Shown: piece by piece, positions 1 through 5,572 of the stretch | How the letters are laid out: each line of letters begins with the position of its first letter | Numbering within the stretch: position 1 is the first letter of the stretch | Source of the DNA: an uncultured Clostridium sp. | GTDB lineage: Bacteria; Bacillota; Clostridia; Lachnospirales; Anaerotignaceae | Length of the DNA: 7,593 nucleotides | Assembly (NCBI GenBank): GCA_947246775.1 | Contig: CAMXTM010000089.1 | Location: 1 to 7,593, forward strand | Direction: 5' to 3' | The notes under the pieces: generated by a model | The model's input: the letters and a program-made list of their open reading frames with translations, nothing else | Databases searched by the model: none | Told to the model about the DNA's origin: nothing | Position numbers and translations under genes: made by a program

Positions 1-85
1 GAAAATGTTGCCATTTTGTTGCCAAACGCTAAACAAATTTGCTTGAAACCCGCATGAATACTGGTTTTTTTCACATTGACCTATC
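1..85. other. Left flank: no gene, carries an outer arm-type repeat pair
   Basis: This short flank holds no supportable coding region. Its notable content is two copies of GTTGCCA at 7-13 and 18-24. The flank probably represents the end of an adjoining element rather than ordinary chromosome, inferred from the position of the repeats relative to the core at 86. Confidence 0.5.
7..24 (+). repeat. Outer arm-type repeat pair, GTTGCCA x2 (left)
   Basis: GTTGCCA occurs at 7-13 and 18-24, an 11-bp period, so both copies face the same side of the helix. The last bases of the copies lie 73 and 62 bp before the start of the core at 86. These are exactly the offsets of the TAGTATCA pair before the right-hand core at 5461. 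The likely role is as arm-type binding sites for the N-terminal domain of a second integrase. Confidence 0.6.
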
Positions 86-100
86 ATTCCCACTCAGCAA
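86..100 (+). repeat. Left attachment site (att core direct repeat)
   Basis: ATTCCCACTC at 86-95 is repeated exactly at 5461-5470 in the same orientation, and GCAA follows after one variable base in both copies. On the minus strand the core reads GAGTGGGAAT, which matches the 3' end of guaA (Glu-Trp-Glu-stop), a known integration target. Here GAG-TGG-GAA-TGA is preceded in frame by a stop nine codons upstream, so no host gene end is present at this copy. Confidence 0.75.
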
Positions 101-345
101 AGTTTTCGTAATACTAAATATATTTATTTAATATATAGTATGTTTTTTGCTATATATTCTTCATATTATTTCAATTTTTTTCTTTATTTTAATTTTTAGT
201 ATCAAAATAGTATCACAGAAAAATGGATAAAATATTTTGTTTGATGCTATATTTCTTCTATATCTTTATAATATAACTACTATTTTTTGGATATTATTAC
301 AAAGACAATATTTAAATAATTTCTCCAATACTATTATTATATTTT
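101..345. other. Element left end, non-coding, very AT-rich
   Basis: This stretch of about 245 bases lies between the left core and the stop codon of the RHH/zinc-ribbon gene. Apart from the TAGTATCA pair I see no gene. There is no convincing hairpin-plus-T-run terminator for the gene that ends at 346, and transcription may run towards the left att site. Confidence 0.5.
197..215 (+). repeat. Inner arm-type repeat pair, TAGTATCA x2 (left)
   Basis: TAGTATCA occurs at 197-204 and 208-215 with AAA between, giving an 11-bp period. The same octamer pair with the same period occurs near the other end at 5381-5399, in the same orientation. Paired, phased repeats inside both ends of an element carrying a tyrosine integrase with an N-terminal arm-binding domain are best read as its arm-type binding sites. 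Confidence 0.72.
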
Positions 346-990
346 TCAAAATGGTCTATCTTCATTTTCTGCATCGTAATCTCTACCATTTGGAAAAAGG
401 TCTGTGTTGTTTGAGTATTCATTATTCATATTATCATATTCTTCTTTAATTTCGTCCCATGAATCTTCTTCTGAAAGGTCATGATTCCAAATATTGTCAT
501 CCATTTCCTTTAACATTTTTTCTTTACTCATTATATCATCTTCAAATTCTTCATCTTTATTATCATTTTCTATTTCTTTCATCTCATATTCCTCATCTTC
601 AGAAGCATCATCAATTTCATAAGATACAACTTTTTGAAAATTACATTTTGGACACATTAAAACACTACGATATCCATTTTTATATGGAGAAATATCAATA
701 TCTTCACTAAAGCAAAATTTTACACCACAAATAGGACATTCTTCTGGTATTTCATCATCATCTACTTTAAAACTTCTTTCATATTTATTTGACATAAAAA
801 ATATCTCCTCTCTTTGTAAATTTATGCTTTTATAAGCTGCTTCAATTCCCATTCTTATAATCTCTGTTTCTTTCTTTCCAGTTTCTGATATACACTTTTT
901 TAACATTTTCATATCATTATTTGATAGTCGATAGCTTTTTCTATTTCCTTTTGGATTATTAGAAGGTGGTCTACCCATTCTAGGTGCCAA
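346..990 (-). CDS. Ribbon-helix-helix DNA-binding protein fused in frame to an acidic zinc-ribbon protein
   Basis: The 214-residue product has three parts. Residues about 5-55 (GRPP near the start, then a basic strand and two helices around SNNDMKMLKK and TEIIRMGIEAAY) resemble short CopG/RHH regulators of Clostridia. Residues 81-120 carry Cys85-x2-Cys88 and Cys113-x2-Cys116, a four-cysteine zinc ribbon, with Cys93 extra. Residues about 124-195 are strongly acidic and probably disordered. The start is TTG at 990, eight bases after GGAG in AAGGAGA (998-1004). The next ATG, at residue 5, lies about 20 bases from that site. An independent Shine-Dalgarno and ATG occur inside the gene at residue 66, so two proteins may be made. 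The gene has its own promoter and a palindromic operator, suggesting autorepression. The role of the zinc-ribbon part is unknown. Confidence 0.8.
   Translation of the reverse strand: MAPRMGRPPSNNPKGNRKSYRLSNNDMKMLKKCISETGKKETEIIRMGIEAAYKSINLQREEIFFMSNKYERSFKVDDDEIPEECPICGVKFCFSEDIDISPYKNGYRSVLMCPKCNFQKVVSYEIDDASEDEEYEMKEIENDNKDEEFEDDIMSKEKMLKEMDDNIWNHDLSEEDSWDEIKEEYDNMNNEYSNNTDLFPNGRDYDAENEDRPF
793..812 (-). promoter_or_regulatory. Internal ribosome-binding site and ATG for a separate zinc-ribbon protein
   Basis: GAGAGGAG at 805-812 lies nine bases before an in-frame ATG at 795. This is a better initiation signal than that of the full-length gene, which starts at TTG. Initiation here would give a 149-residue zinc-ribbon and acidic-tail protein without the RHH domain. 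Usual RHH regulators end near this point, so this may be the original start of a second gene. Confidence 0.6.
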
Positions 991-1013
991 AATATCATCT
1001 CCTTTTCAAAATC

Positions 1014-1042
1014 ATTATATAATTGTCATGACAATAAGTCAA
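1014..1042 (-). promoter_or_regulatory. Promoter with palindromic operator upstream of the RHH gene
   Basis: On the minus strand TTGACT (1037-1042) is followed by a 17-bp spacer and a perfect TATAAT (1014-1019). The spacer contains the 14-bp perfect palindrome ATTGTCATGACAAT at 1022-1035. The gene served encodes an RHH protein, a family that usually binds short palindromes and often represses its own promoter. The promoter call rests on sequence; autorepression is inferred. Confidence 0.8.
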
Positions 1043-1089
1043 CCTTTTTTTTAAATATCAATCTAATTTTATTTTTATTAAAATTTTAG

Positions 1090-2220
1090 TTATTTTGTAT
1101 ATTGTTTTTCTATTTTTTGTTTTTTATCCATTTGTTTCAGCCATTCATTTACATCATCAATATCTAAATAAGTCTTTACCTTATCAAAATAACGCATTTG
1201 TACTTTGTATTTGCTGATTTCTATATTATTGTCCCAATTCAATTTTTTAAGCTGTTCATTGTTTGATTTCAAAGAACGAAATTGTTTTTGTAATTTTTCT
1301 GCATTTTTCTCTGCAATAAATGCTCTTTGTGAAAGGTCTTTTATTGTTGTTATCAATTCCTCTACAAACGGTGTTAGAAATTCATTTTTATATCTTTTTG
1401 CTGACATAAATGTTGTAGGTTCTGGTAGATGTTCTGCTTTCTTCTCAAATTTATTAACAGTAGAAACAGCATATTTTTCTGCATTTTGATATTTTGAAAT
1501 ATCATATTCTAAAGATTTCTTTTTATACTCCAATTTTCTGACTTCTTCCACCAATTTATCTTTCTTAAATTGACTAACAGATTTATGTTTTTCATGTGTT
1601 CCTTTTTTCTCCCATTCAATGTCGTACTTCAACATAACTTCAGACAGCTTTTCTTTTTCTGAGTTTATCCATTGATTCAATTCTGTATCACTTCTTGCTG
1701 TTCCAGTAAAACCTTGTTGTTTTAAAGCTCCTTTCATAGAAACTCTTGTATCAAGTCCTCTTTTACTATCTGTTGTAAATGGCACAAAATCAATATGTAA
1801 ATGAGGTGTTGCCTCGTCCATATGAATATGAGCAGAAAATACATACAAATGAGGATTTCTCTGTTGAAAACTTTTCATATAATTATCAAGTATATCTTTT
1901 GCTATTTGACCATCATCAGAAACAGCATTCATATTGTCTTTATCACCAATTTGTACAATTATTTCATAAAAAGGTTTTTCCTGTTTACTTGTGCGAATTT
2001 TCTCATAATAATCATTTATCATTCTATCTTTTCGTTTTTGTTTTTCATTATATTTTTTTAGTGCATCATCAAACAATTTATGGTATACTGTTTTTATATC
2101 TTCACTACAATATGTAATATTACTTTTTGTACGTTCTTTATCTACATTTTGAGCAGTAAATTTACGTTCATTATGACTAATAGAACCTTTTCCAAGCATA
2201 ATACTAATTGTTCTTTTCAA
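1090..2220 (-). CDS. mobV: MobV-family relaxase (plasmid mobilization/recombination protein)
   Basis: This 376-residue protein would nick one strand at oriT and pilot it into a recipient during mobilization. The N-terminus follows the Mob/Pre pattern (TISIMLGKGS, then His16-Asn-Glu-Arg). The signature histidine cluster lies at 131-142 (HIHMDEATPHLH), with metal-binding His131, His133, His140 and His142 and Asp135-Glu136. Residues about 215-345 are charged and rich in predicted coiled coil, typical of the C-terminal half of this family; the length is on the short side. The start is TTG at 2220, preceded by GAGGTGA at 2227-2233. It restores the conserved N-terminus that the ATG at residue 8 would remove. 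A structured non-coding block directly upstream is the likely oriT. MobV elements depend on a helper conjugation system. The family assignment is firm; activity is not shown. Confidence 0.93.
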   Translation of the reverse strand: MKRTISIMLGKGSISHNERKFTAQNVDKERTKSNITYCSEDIKTVYHKLFDDALKKYNEKQKRKDRMINDYYEKIRTSKQEKPFYEIIVQIGDKDNMNAVSDDGQIAKDILDNYMKSFQQRNPHLYVFSAHIHMDEATPHLHIDFVPFTTDSKRGLDTRVSMKGALKQQGFTGTARSDTELNQWINSEKEKLSEVMLKYDIEWEKKGTHEKHKSVSQFKKDKLVEEVRKLEYKKKSLEYDISKYQNAEKYAVSTVNKFEKKAEHLPEPTTFMSAKRYKNEFLTPFVEELITTIKDLSQRAFIAEKNAEKLQKQFRSLKSNNEQLKKLNWDNNIEISKYKVQMRYFDKVKTYLDIDDVNEWLKQMDKKQKIEKQYTK

Positions 2221-2250
2221 ATTACTTCACCTCATTTCTTGCTTTGTTTT

Positions 2251-2414
2251 GTTACTTTTGTCAAAAGTAACGCAAATGCACTTTTGTCAGCAAGCCAACA
2301 AAAATGCGGCAGCCTGTGGCTGTTTGCGTTCCTGCGGAAGGCTTTTCAGCTATCGCTGATTGATTACCTTATTACAGGAGCGTGTCACGCTCCTGTTTTA
2401 TCCGTTGACAAAAG
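2251..2414. other. Candidate oriT: structured non-coding block upstream of the relaxase
   Basis: This block is visibly richer in GC than its surroundings and contains a row of short-loop hairpins. They are GTTACTTTTG/CAAAAGTAAC (2251-2271, one-base centre), CAGCC/GGCTG (2310-2322), TTCC/GGAA (2329-2339), TCAGC/GCTGA (2346-2359), and an 11-bp perfect palindrome with arm ACAGGAGCGTG (2374-2396). CTTTTGTCA occurs at 2255-2263 and 2281-2289 and again inverted at 2406-2414, bracketing the block. Its position next to a MobV gene makes oriT the first guess. It could instead be a single-strand initiation site or a structured leader RNA. I do not see the pMV158 nick consensus. Confidence 0.5.
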
Positions 2415-2421
2415 AAAATCT

Positions 2422-2664
2422 TTACCATCTAAAATCCGAATATATGCCTTTTTCATTCAAATATTTCTTACGAGCTGTTTCTCTTTCTTGTTCTGTTAGA
2501 GCAGTTTTATAATTGGTATAACATTCTCTCATTGTCATTTTATTTAATTTTTTTTCAAGTTCTTGTTTGATTTCTTCCTCATACTCATACATTTCAAAAT
2601 AGCAATATTTGAATATTTTCATAAATAAATCATATGAAATCTGAACATTTTTCACATATATCAC
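2422..2664 (-). CDS. Small conserved element protein ('complexin-2'-type hypothetical)
   Basis: The 80-residue product has no recognisable catalytic motif. It starts VKNVQISYDLF, has a charged helical centre (EEEIKQELEKKLNKM) and ends in the pattern ERETARKKYLNEKGIYSDFRW. I recognise this ending and the overall layout from small proteins encoded between the ATPase and the MobV gene of many Clostridia elements. Databases auto-name them 'complexin-2', almost certainly a meaningless label. The helical charged make-up suggests a protein-binding or nucleic-acid accessory role, but that is a guess. The start is uncertain: GTG at 2664 overlaps the purine-rich stretch, while GTG at 2655 keeps better spacing but loses three residues. 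The recognition comes from memory of the family, not a search. Confidence 0.8.
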   Translation of the reverse strand: MIYVKNVQISYDLFMKIFKYCYFEMYEYEEEIKQELEKKLNKMTMRECYTNYKTALTEQERETARKKYLNEKGIYSDFRW

Positions 2665-2684
2665 TTCTTTCTATTTTTGAATTC

Positions 2685-2750
2685 ATTCAAGGTGGCAAGA
2701 TGCCCTATTATTAAGAAAGGGGCATCTTGCCATCTTCCTTTTATTTTTAC
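2685..2750. repeat. Hairpin repeat, copy 1 (intact)
   Basis: A perfect 13-bp stem, TGGCAAGATGCCC (2693-2705) with GGGCATCTTGCCA (2720-2732), is flanked by ATTCAAGG on one side and CTTCCTTTTA on the other. A diverged copy lies at 2870-2926. A T-rich run follows only on the plus strand, where no gene needs terminating, so this is not a straightforward terminator for the minus-strand operon. Confidence 0.75.
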
Positions 2751-2821
2751 AATTTTTAGGATATATTTTCTTTTTTATTTTTCTAAAAACGCTGTTTTTT
2801 GTTTAATTTAAAGCATTTTAC

Positions 2822-2840
2822 AGGAATGTTGCACATTCCT
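2822..2840. repeat. Short hairpin AGGAATGT/ACATTCCT
   Basis: Arms 2822-2829 and 2833-2840 pair perfectly around a TGC loop. With the preceding bases it resembles the ACAGGA hairpin at 2374-2396, but with changed and still complementary stem bases. Its function is unknown. Confidence 0.55.
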
Positions 2841-2869
2841 ATATTTCTGTTTATCAATAAAATAATCCT

Positions 2870-2926
2870 ATTCAAGGTGCCCTATTACTAAAAAAGGGAC
2901 ATCTTGCCATCTTCCTTTTGCTTTTA
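2870..2926. repeat. Hairpin repeat, copy 2 (one arm deleted)
   Basis: This is a close match to 2685-2750 from ATTCAAGGT to CTTCCTTTT, but it lacks eight bases (GGCAAGAT) from one arm, so the long stem can no longer form. It abuts and slightly overlaps the stop codon of the ATPase gene. Confidence 0.7.
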
Positions 2927-3871
2927 TAATTCCCAATACCATTGATTTCCTATTTTACTCGCTTTTATGTCTAAAGTTTTCTTTGCATTTCTCAATGTTT
3001 TATTCGATATTCCATTTTTTTCAGCAAGCTCTGCTATTTTTGTTTGTGGCATTTTGCCATTTGAAAGTGTATTTTCAAGAAAATCTATTGCTGTTTTTTG
3101 TTTTATTCCCTTTGCTGTTCCACAAAGCAGTTCATCAGCTTTTATATCACATTCTCCAATCCACTCGAAACCATTTTTTTCACTTAATTTAAAAGCGATT
3201 GATTTTGCTTCTGGTGCAAGAGAATTTTTAATCTGACAAACAACTCTAATTTCTGGTTCGTTTTTTATTCTGCCAACAATTAAGACACTCCTAGCGGCAG
3301 CTTGAAAATCAATAGAACCAAGTCCTCTATATGCTGATTTTCCCATATTGCACTTGTTCATATGTCCTATTAAAAGGATAGCACAATGATATTTTTCTGC
3401 TATTTCTGCAATATATTTCATAACAGGTCTGATTTCATTTGCTCTATGCATATCTATATCAGCACCTAAAAAGCCTTGTATAGGGTCTAACACTACAAGT
3501 TTTGCTCCAGTTTCAGCTATCGCTTTTTCAAGACGCACATCAAGCATTGTTAGTGGTGTTTCTCTGTCATCAATTACAACTATCTTTGAACAGTCTGCAT
3601 TTGCAGCTACAAGGCGAGGTTTTATGGTATCACTCAATCCGTCTTCTGCTGTCTGATAAATAACATTGATAGGCATTTTTGTTTCTCCATTTATGATTGC
3701 TTCTCCTCTTGTCAATTTCGCTATCATCTGCAAAACAAGTGTTGTCTTACCTTCTCCAGGGTCGCCTTGAATGATTGTAATTTTGCCATATGGTATAAAA
3801 GGATACCATAACCATTCTACATTTTCACATTTTATATCTTCCATATTTATTAATTTTAATTCGTAATTCAA
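2924..3871 (-). CDS. RecA-like AAA ATPase, RepA/DnaB-type helicase domain
   Basis: This protein of about 315 residues belongs to the group of RecA-fold ATPases related to plasmid RepA helicases. Counting from the TTG at 3871, the Walker A motif GDPGEGKTT is at 36-44 and the Walker B strand KLVVLDP carries Asp129. A sensor-like LLIGHMNK with His170 follows. Residues about 262-315 look like a winged-helix or HTH tail (TKIAELAEKNGISNKTL). An open frame extends to a GTG at 3880, but that codon overlaps the Shine-Dalgarno AGGAG (3880-3884); TTG at 3871 is eight bases from it and is preferred. In similar elements this gene sits between the integrase and mobilization genes. Helicase or DNA-maintenance work during transfer or replication is inferred. 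Inverted repeats and a candidate promoter lie upstream. Confidence 0.87.
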   Translation of the reverse strand: MNYELKLINMEDIKCENVEWLWYPFIPYGKITIIQGDPGEGKTTLVLQMIAKLTRGEAIINGETKMPINVIYQTAEDGLSDTIKPRLVAANADCSKIVVIDDRETPLTMLDVRLEKAIAETGAKLVVLDPIQGFLGADIDMHRANEIRPVMKYIAEIAEKYHCAILLIGHMNKCNMGKSAYRGLGSIDFQAAARSVLIVGRIKNEPEIRVVCQIKNSLAPEAKSIAFKLSEKNGFEWIGECDIKADELLCGTAKGIKQKTAIDFLENTLSNGKMPQTKIAELAEKNGISNKTLRNAKKTLDIKASKIGNQWYWEL

Positions 3872-3883
3872 AATTTCCACTCC

Positions 3884-3988
3884 TGTCCTATTGAAAAATC
3901 AATAGAAATGTGGTAAATTATATCCAGGTTTAATGGAATGTTTACCACATTTCCAAGTCCTTTTGTATTTGCAGATACATCAGGACTT
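3884..3988 (-). promoter_or_regulatory. Structured leader with candidate promoter before the ATPase gene
   Basis: Three inverted repeats lie between the integrase stop and the ATPase start: AAGTCCT/AGGACTT (3955-3961 with 3982-3988), a perfect 13-bp pair GAAATGTGGTAAA/TTTACCACATTTC (3905-3917 with 3941-3953), and CTATTG/CAATAG just before the Shine-Dalgarno (about 3887-3904). A perfect TATAAT at 3917-3922 on the minus strand sits between the arms of the middle repeat. TAAACA at 3939-3944 is a weak -35 at 16 bp. The middle repeat may be an operator or replication-protein site. None of the hairpins has a T-run on the minus strand. Confidence 0.5.
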
Positions 3989-4010
3989 TTCTTTTTGTAA
4001 GTAATTGTTA

Positions 4011-5102
4011 TTATTTAACACATATATTCAAATCCTCCTTTTCATTCTCCAGTTTTTCTATCATTTCAATCTGTTTTGATGGAAATAAATGGGCGTATTT
4101 GTATGTAATGTCAATGCTTTCATGTCCCACTCTGTCAGCAATCGCAACAGCAGAAAATCCTAAATCTATCAAATGACTGATATGTGAATGACGAATTGCA
4201 TGAATCTTAATACGTTTTACACCTGCTGCCTTTGCTCCTCTGTCCATTTCATGATGTAAATAACTTTTTGTTACAGTAAATATTCTATCCGTTGGCTGTA
4301 CTCCATAAAGCATTTTGATGTATTCTTGTATTTCTTCACATAAAAATTTTGGTACTTTAATCACTCTTTTACTTTTCTTTGTTTTAGGTTCTGTAATGAC
4401 ATCTTTTTTTCCAATACGCTGATAAGATTTATTAATACGAAGTGTACCACTTTTAAAATCAAAGTCTTCTGGTGTTAATGCGAGCAGCTCTCCTAGACGA
4501 ATACCACACCAGTAAAGCACTTCAAAAGCATAAAATGATAATGGCTTGTCCATCATAGCCTCTGAAAATCTTGCATATTCTTCTTTTGTCCAAAATTCTA
4601 TTTCTGCTCCATCTTTGTCACCCATATTTCCTGCTTTCGCAGCTGGATTGCTTTTTAAATCATAATATTTCACAGCATGATTAAATATAGCACTTAATTG
4701 ATTATGTATCGTTTTCAGATAAACAGGAGAGTATCCTTTTCCACGCTCATCACGATACATCATAAGCCTATTCTGCCATTGAATGACATCTTTTGCTGTA
4801 ATGGCATTCATTTTTTTATTTTTGAAAAAAGGTACTATCTTTTTGCAAATAATGTTTTCTTTTGTAAGAAATGTACTTTCTCTCACTCTTTGCTTTATGT
4901 CTGAAATATAAATCTCTACAAAGCTCTCAAATTTCATGTCAAAATCTACATTTGTCTGTCTTAAAAACTCTCTTTCCCACTCTAATGCGTCTTTTTTCGT
5001 TTCAAATCCTCGCTTCATTTTCTTTTCTCGAACATTGTTCCAGTTCTCAAAATAAAAGGAAGCATACCATTTTCCTGTTTTTTTGTCTTTGTATGCGGGC
5101 AT
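4011..5102 (-). CDS. int: Site-specific tyrosine integrase
   Basis: This 363-residue tyrosine recombinase would catalyse insertion and excision of the element. Residues 1-48 form an arm-DNA-binding domain of the AP2-like integrase type (MPAYKDKKTGKWYASFYFEN). Residues about 55-150 are the SAM-like core-binding domain, and about 168-345 the catalytic domain. The expected active site is visible: Arg202 in GIRLGELLAL, a lysine in the TKKSKR hairpin (240-246), His301 and Arg304 in HAIRH, His327 in VGHES, and nucleophile Tyr336 in KYAHLF. The ATG at 5102 has a good Shine-Dalgarno (GAAAGGAG, seven bases away). The gene lies about 360 bp inside the right att site, as usual for such elements. TAGTATCA pairs near both ends are its probable arm sites. 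All catalytic residues are intact. Confidence 0.95.
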   Translation of the reverse strand: MPAYKDKKTGKWYASFYFENWNNVREKKMKRGFETKKDALEWEREFLRQTNVDFDMKFESFVEIYISDIKQRVRESTFLTKENIICKKIVPFFKNKKMNAITAKDVIQWQNRLMMYRDERGKGYSPVYLKTIHNQLSAIFNHAVKYYDLKSNPAAKAGNMGDKDGAEIEFWTKEEYARFSEAMMDKPLSFYAFEVLYWCGIRLGELLALTPEDFDFKSGTLRINKSYQRIGKKDVITEPKTKKSKRVIKVPKFLCEEIQEYIKMLYGVQPTDRIFTVTKSYLHHEMDRGAKAAGVKRIKIHAIRHSHISHLIDLGFSAVAIADRVGHESIDITYKYAHLFPSKQIEMIEKLENEKEDLNICVK

Positions 5103-5214
5103 ATATTTTCTCCTTTCTTTTACTTTAAATCACTTTTGACTTGATTATTTTTTATATACACACTCCTTTCAAAATATTTCTACTAAGCAAAAATATTTAG
5201 TTAACTATGTTGAT

Positions 5215-5243
5215 ATGTTATTAAACTTTTTTGCTTTTGTCAA
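5215..5243 (-). promoter_or_regulatory. Candidate integrase promoter
   Basis: A perfect -35 TTGACA at 5238-5243 is followed after 17 bp by TAACAT (5215-5220), four of six matches to the -10 consensus. It lies about 110 bases upstream of the integrase ATG and downstream of the terminator at 5307-5350, so the integrase would have its own start of transcription. Confidence 0.6.
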
Positions 5244-5306
5244 GTGATTTTGTTAAAAAACTAAACTTTTTTGTATTTATTATTTTCTCTTTCAAAAAAA
5301 TAGGCA

Positions 5307-5350
5307 AACAAAAAATACCATCGAAAACTTTAGCGTTCTCAATGGTATTT
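5307..5350 (-). terminator. Rho-independent terminator upstream of the integrase
   Basis: On the minus strand a 9-bp stem AAATACCAT/ATGGTATTT (5342-5350 with 5313-5321) continues inward through GAGAAC/GTTTTC around a six-base loop, and a T-rich run follows. It faces transcription entering from the right end and would stop read-through before the integrase promoter at 5215-5243. Confidence 0.75.
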
Positions 5351-5380
5351 CTATCGTCAATTTTACTTTCCTAAAATAAA

Positions 5381-5399
5381 TAGTATCATTTTAGTATCA
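5381..5399 (+). repeat. Inner arm-type repeat pair, TAGTATCA x2 (right)
   Basis: TAGTATCA occurs at 5381-5388 and 5392-5399, an 11-bp period, with TTT between. The last bases are 73 and 62 bp before the core at 5461. It matches the octamer pair at 197-215 inside the left end. Best read as an arm-type binding site of the element's integrase. Confidence 0.72.
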
Positions 5400-5460
5400 T
5401 AAGCTATTTTTATCCTCAAAAAAGTCAGTGTTTATAAGACTTTTTGGACTTCTTGACATT

Positions 5461-5475
5461 ATTCCCACTCGGCAA
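5461..5475 (+). repeat. Right attachment site (att core direct repeat)
   Basis: ATTCCCACTC at 5461-5470 followed by G and GCAA is the partner of 86-100. On the minus strand it reads GAG-TGG-GAA-TAA, like the end of guaA. An in-frame TAA lies only six codons upstream of the GAG, so the adjacent DNA does not encode guaA. Confidence 0.75.
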
Positions 5476-5572
5476 GCTCAGACAAAACTTAAATATATAT
5501 GCTTTGTTTCTGTATTATTTTTGCCGATATTTTCTCTCAATTCCATATTTTATTCTGACTCACTGATTTTTT

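Larger units (their letters stand above)
86..5475. mobile_element. Integrative mobilizable element, about 5.4 kb, tyrosine integrase plus MobV relaxase
   Basis: The unit is bounded by the direct repeat ATTCCCACTC at 86-95 and 5461-5470, with GCAA conserved one base further on. It contains a tyrosine integrase, a RecA-like ATPase, a small accessory protein, a MobV relaxase and an RHH/zinc-ribbon gene, all on the minus strand. Paired TAGTATCA repeats sit just inside both ends. No type IV secretion ATPase, coupling protein or other conjugation gene is present, so it fits a mobilizable rather than self-transmissible element. No obvious excisionase gene was found. That it is an inserted element is well supported; the exact boundary within the core is inferred from the repeat. 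Confidence 0.85.

Noticed and set aside
86..100. Host gene ending in Ala-Glu-Trp-Glu at the att cores
   Set aside because: Stops occur in frame just upstream of both cores, so no host reading frame of useful length reaches them.
237..449. Plus-strand 70-codon frame at the left end
   Set aside because: It is low-complexity and hydrophobic from AT-rich DNA, overlaps the end of the RHH/zinc-ribbon gene, and has no ribosome-binding site.
1779..2117. Plus-strand open frames inside the relaxase gene, and similar ones inside the ATPase and integrase genes
   Set aside because: They are antisense shadows of genes with clear motifs and have no initiation signals of their own.
2080..2499. Plus-strand open frame of 139 codons over the relaxase start and the hairpin block
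   Set aside because: It spans the relaxase N-terminus and the structured non-coding block, has no good ribosome-binding site, and lies opposite a solid gene. It is a by-product of base composition.
2685..2926. CRISPR-like array
   Set aside because: There are only two diverged copies with a long AT-rich interval, and no regular spacers or cas genes.
5110..5170. Short leader peptide upstream of the integrase
   Set aside because: A 13-codon frame can be read from a GTG, but the GTG lies only one base from AAGGAG, too close for normal initiation.
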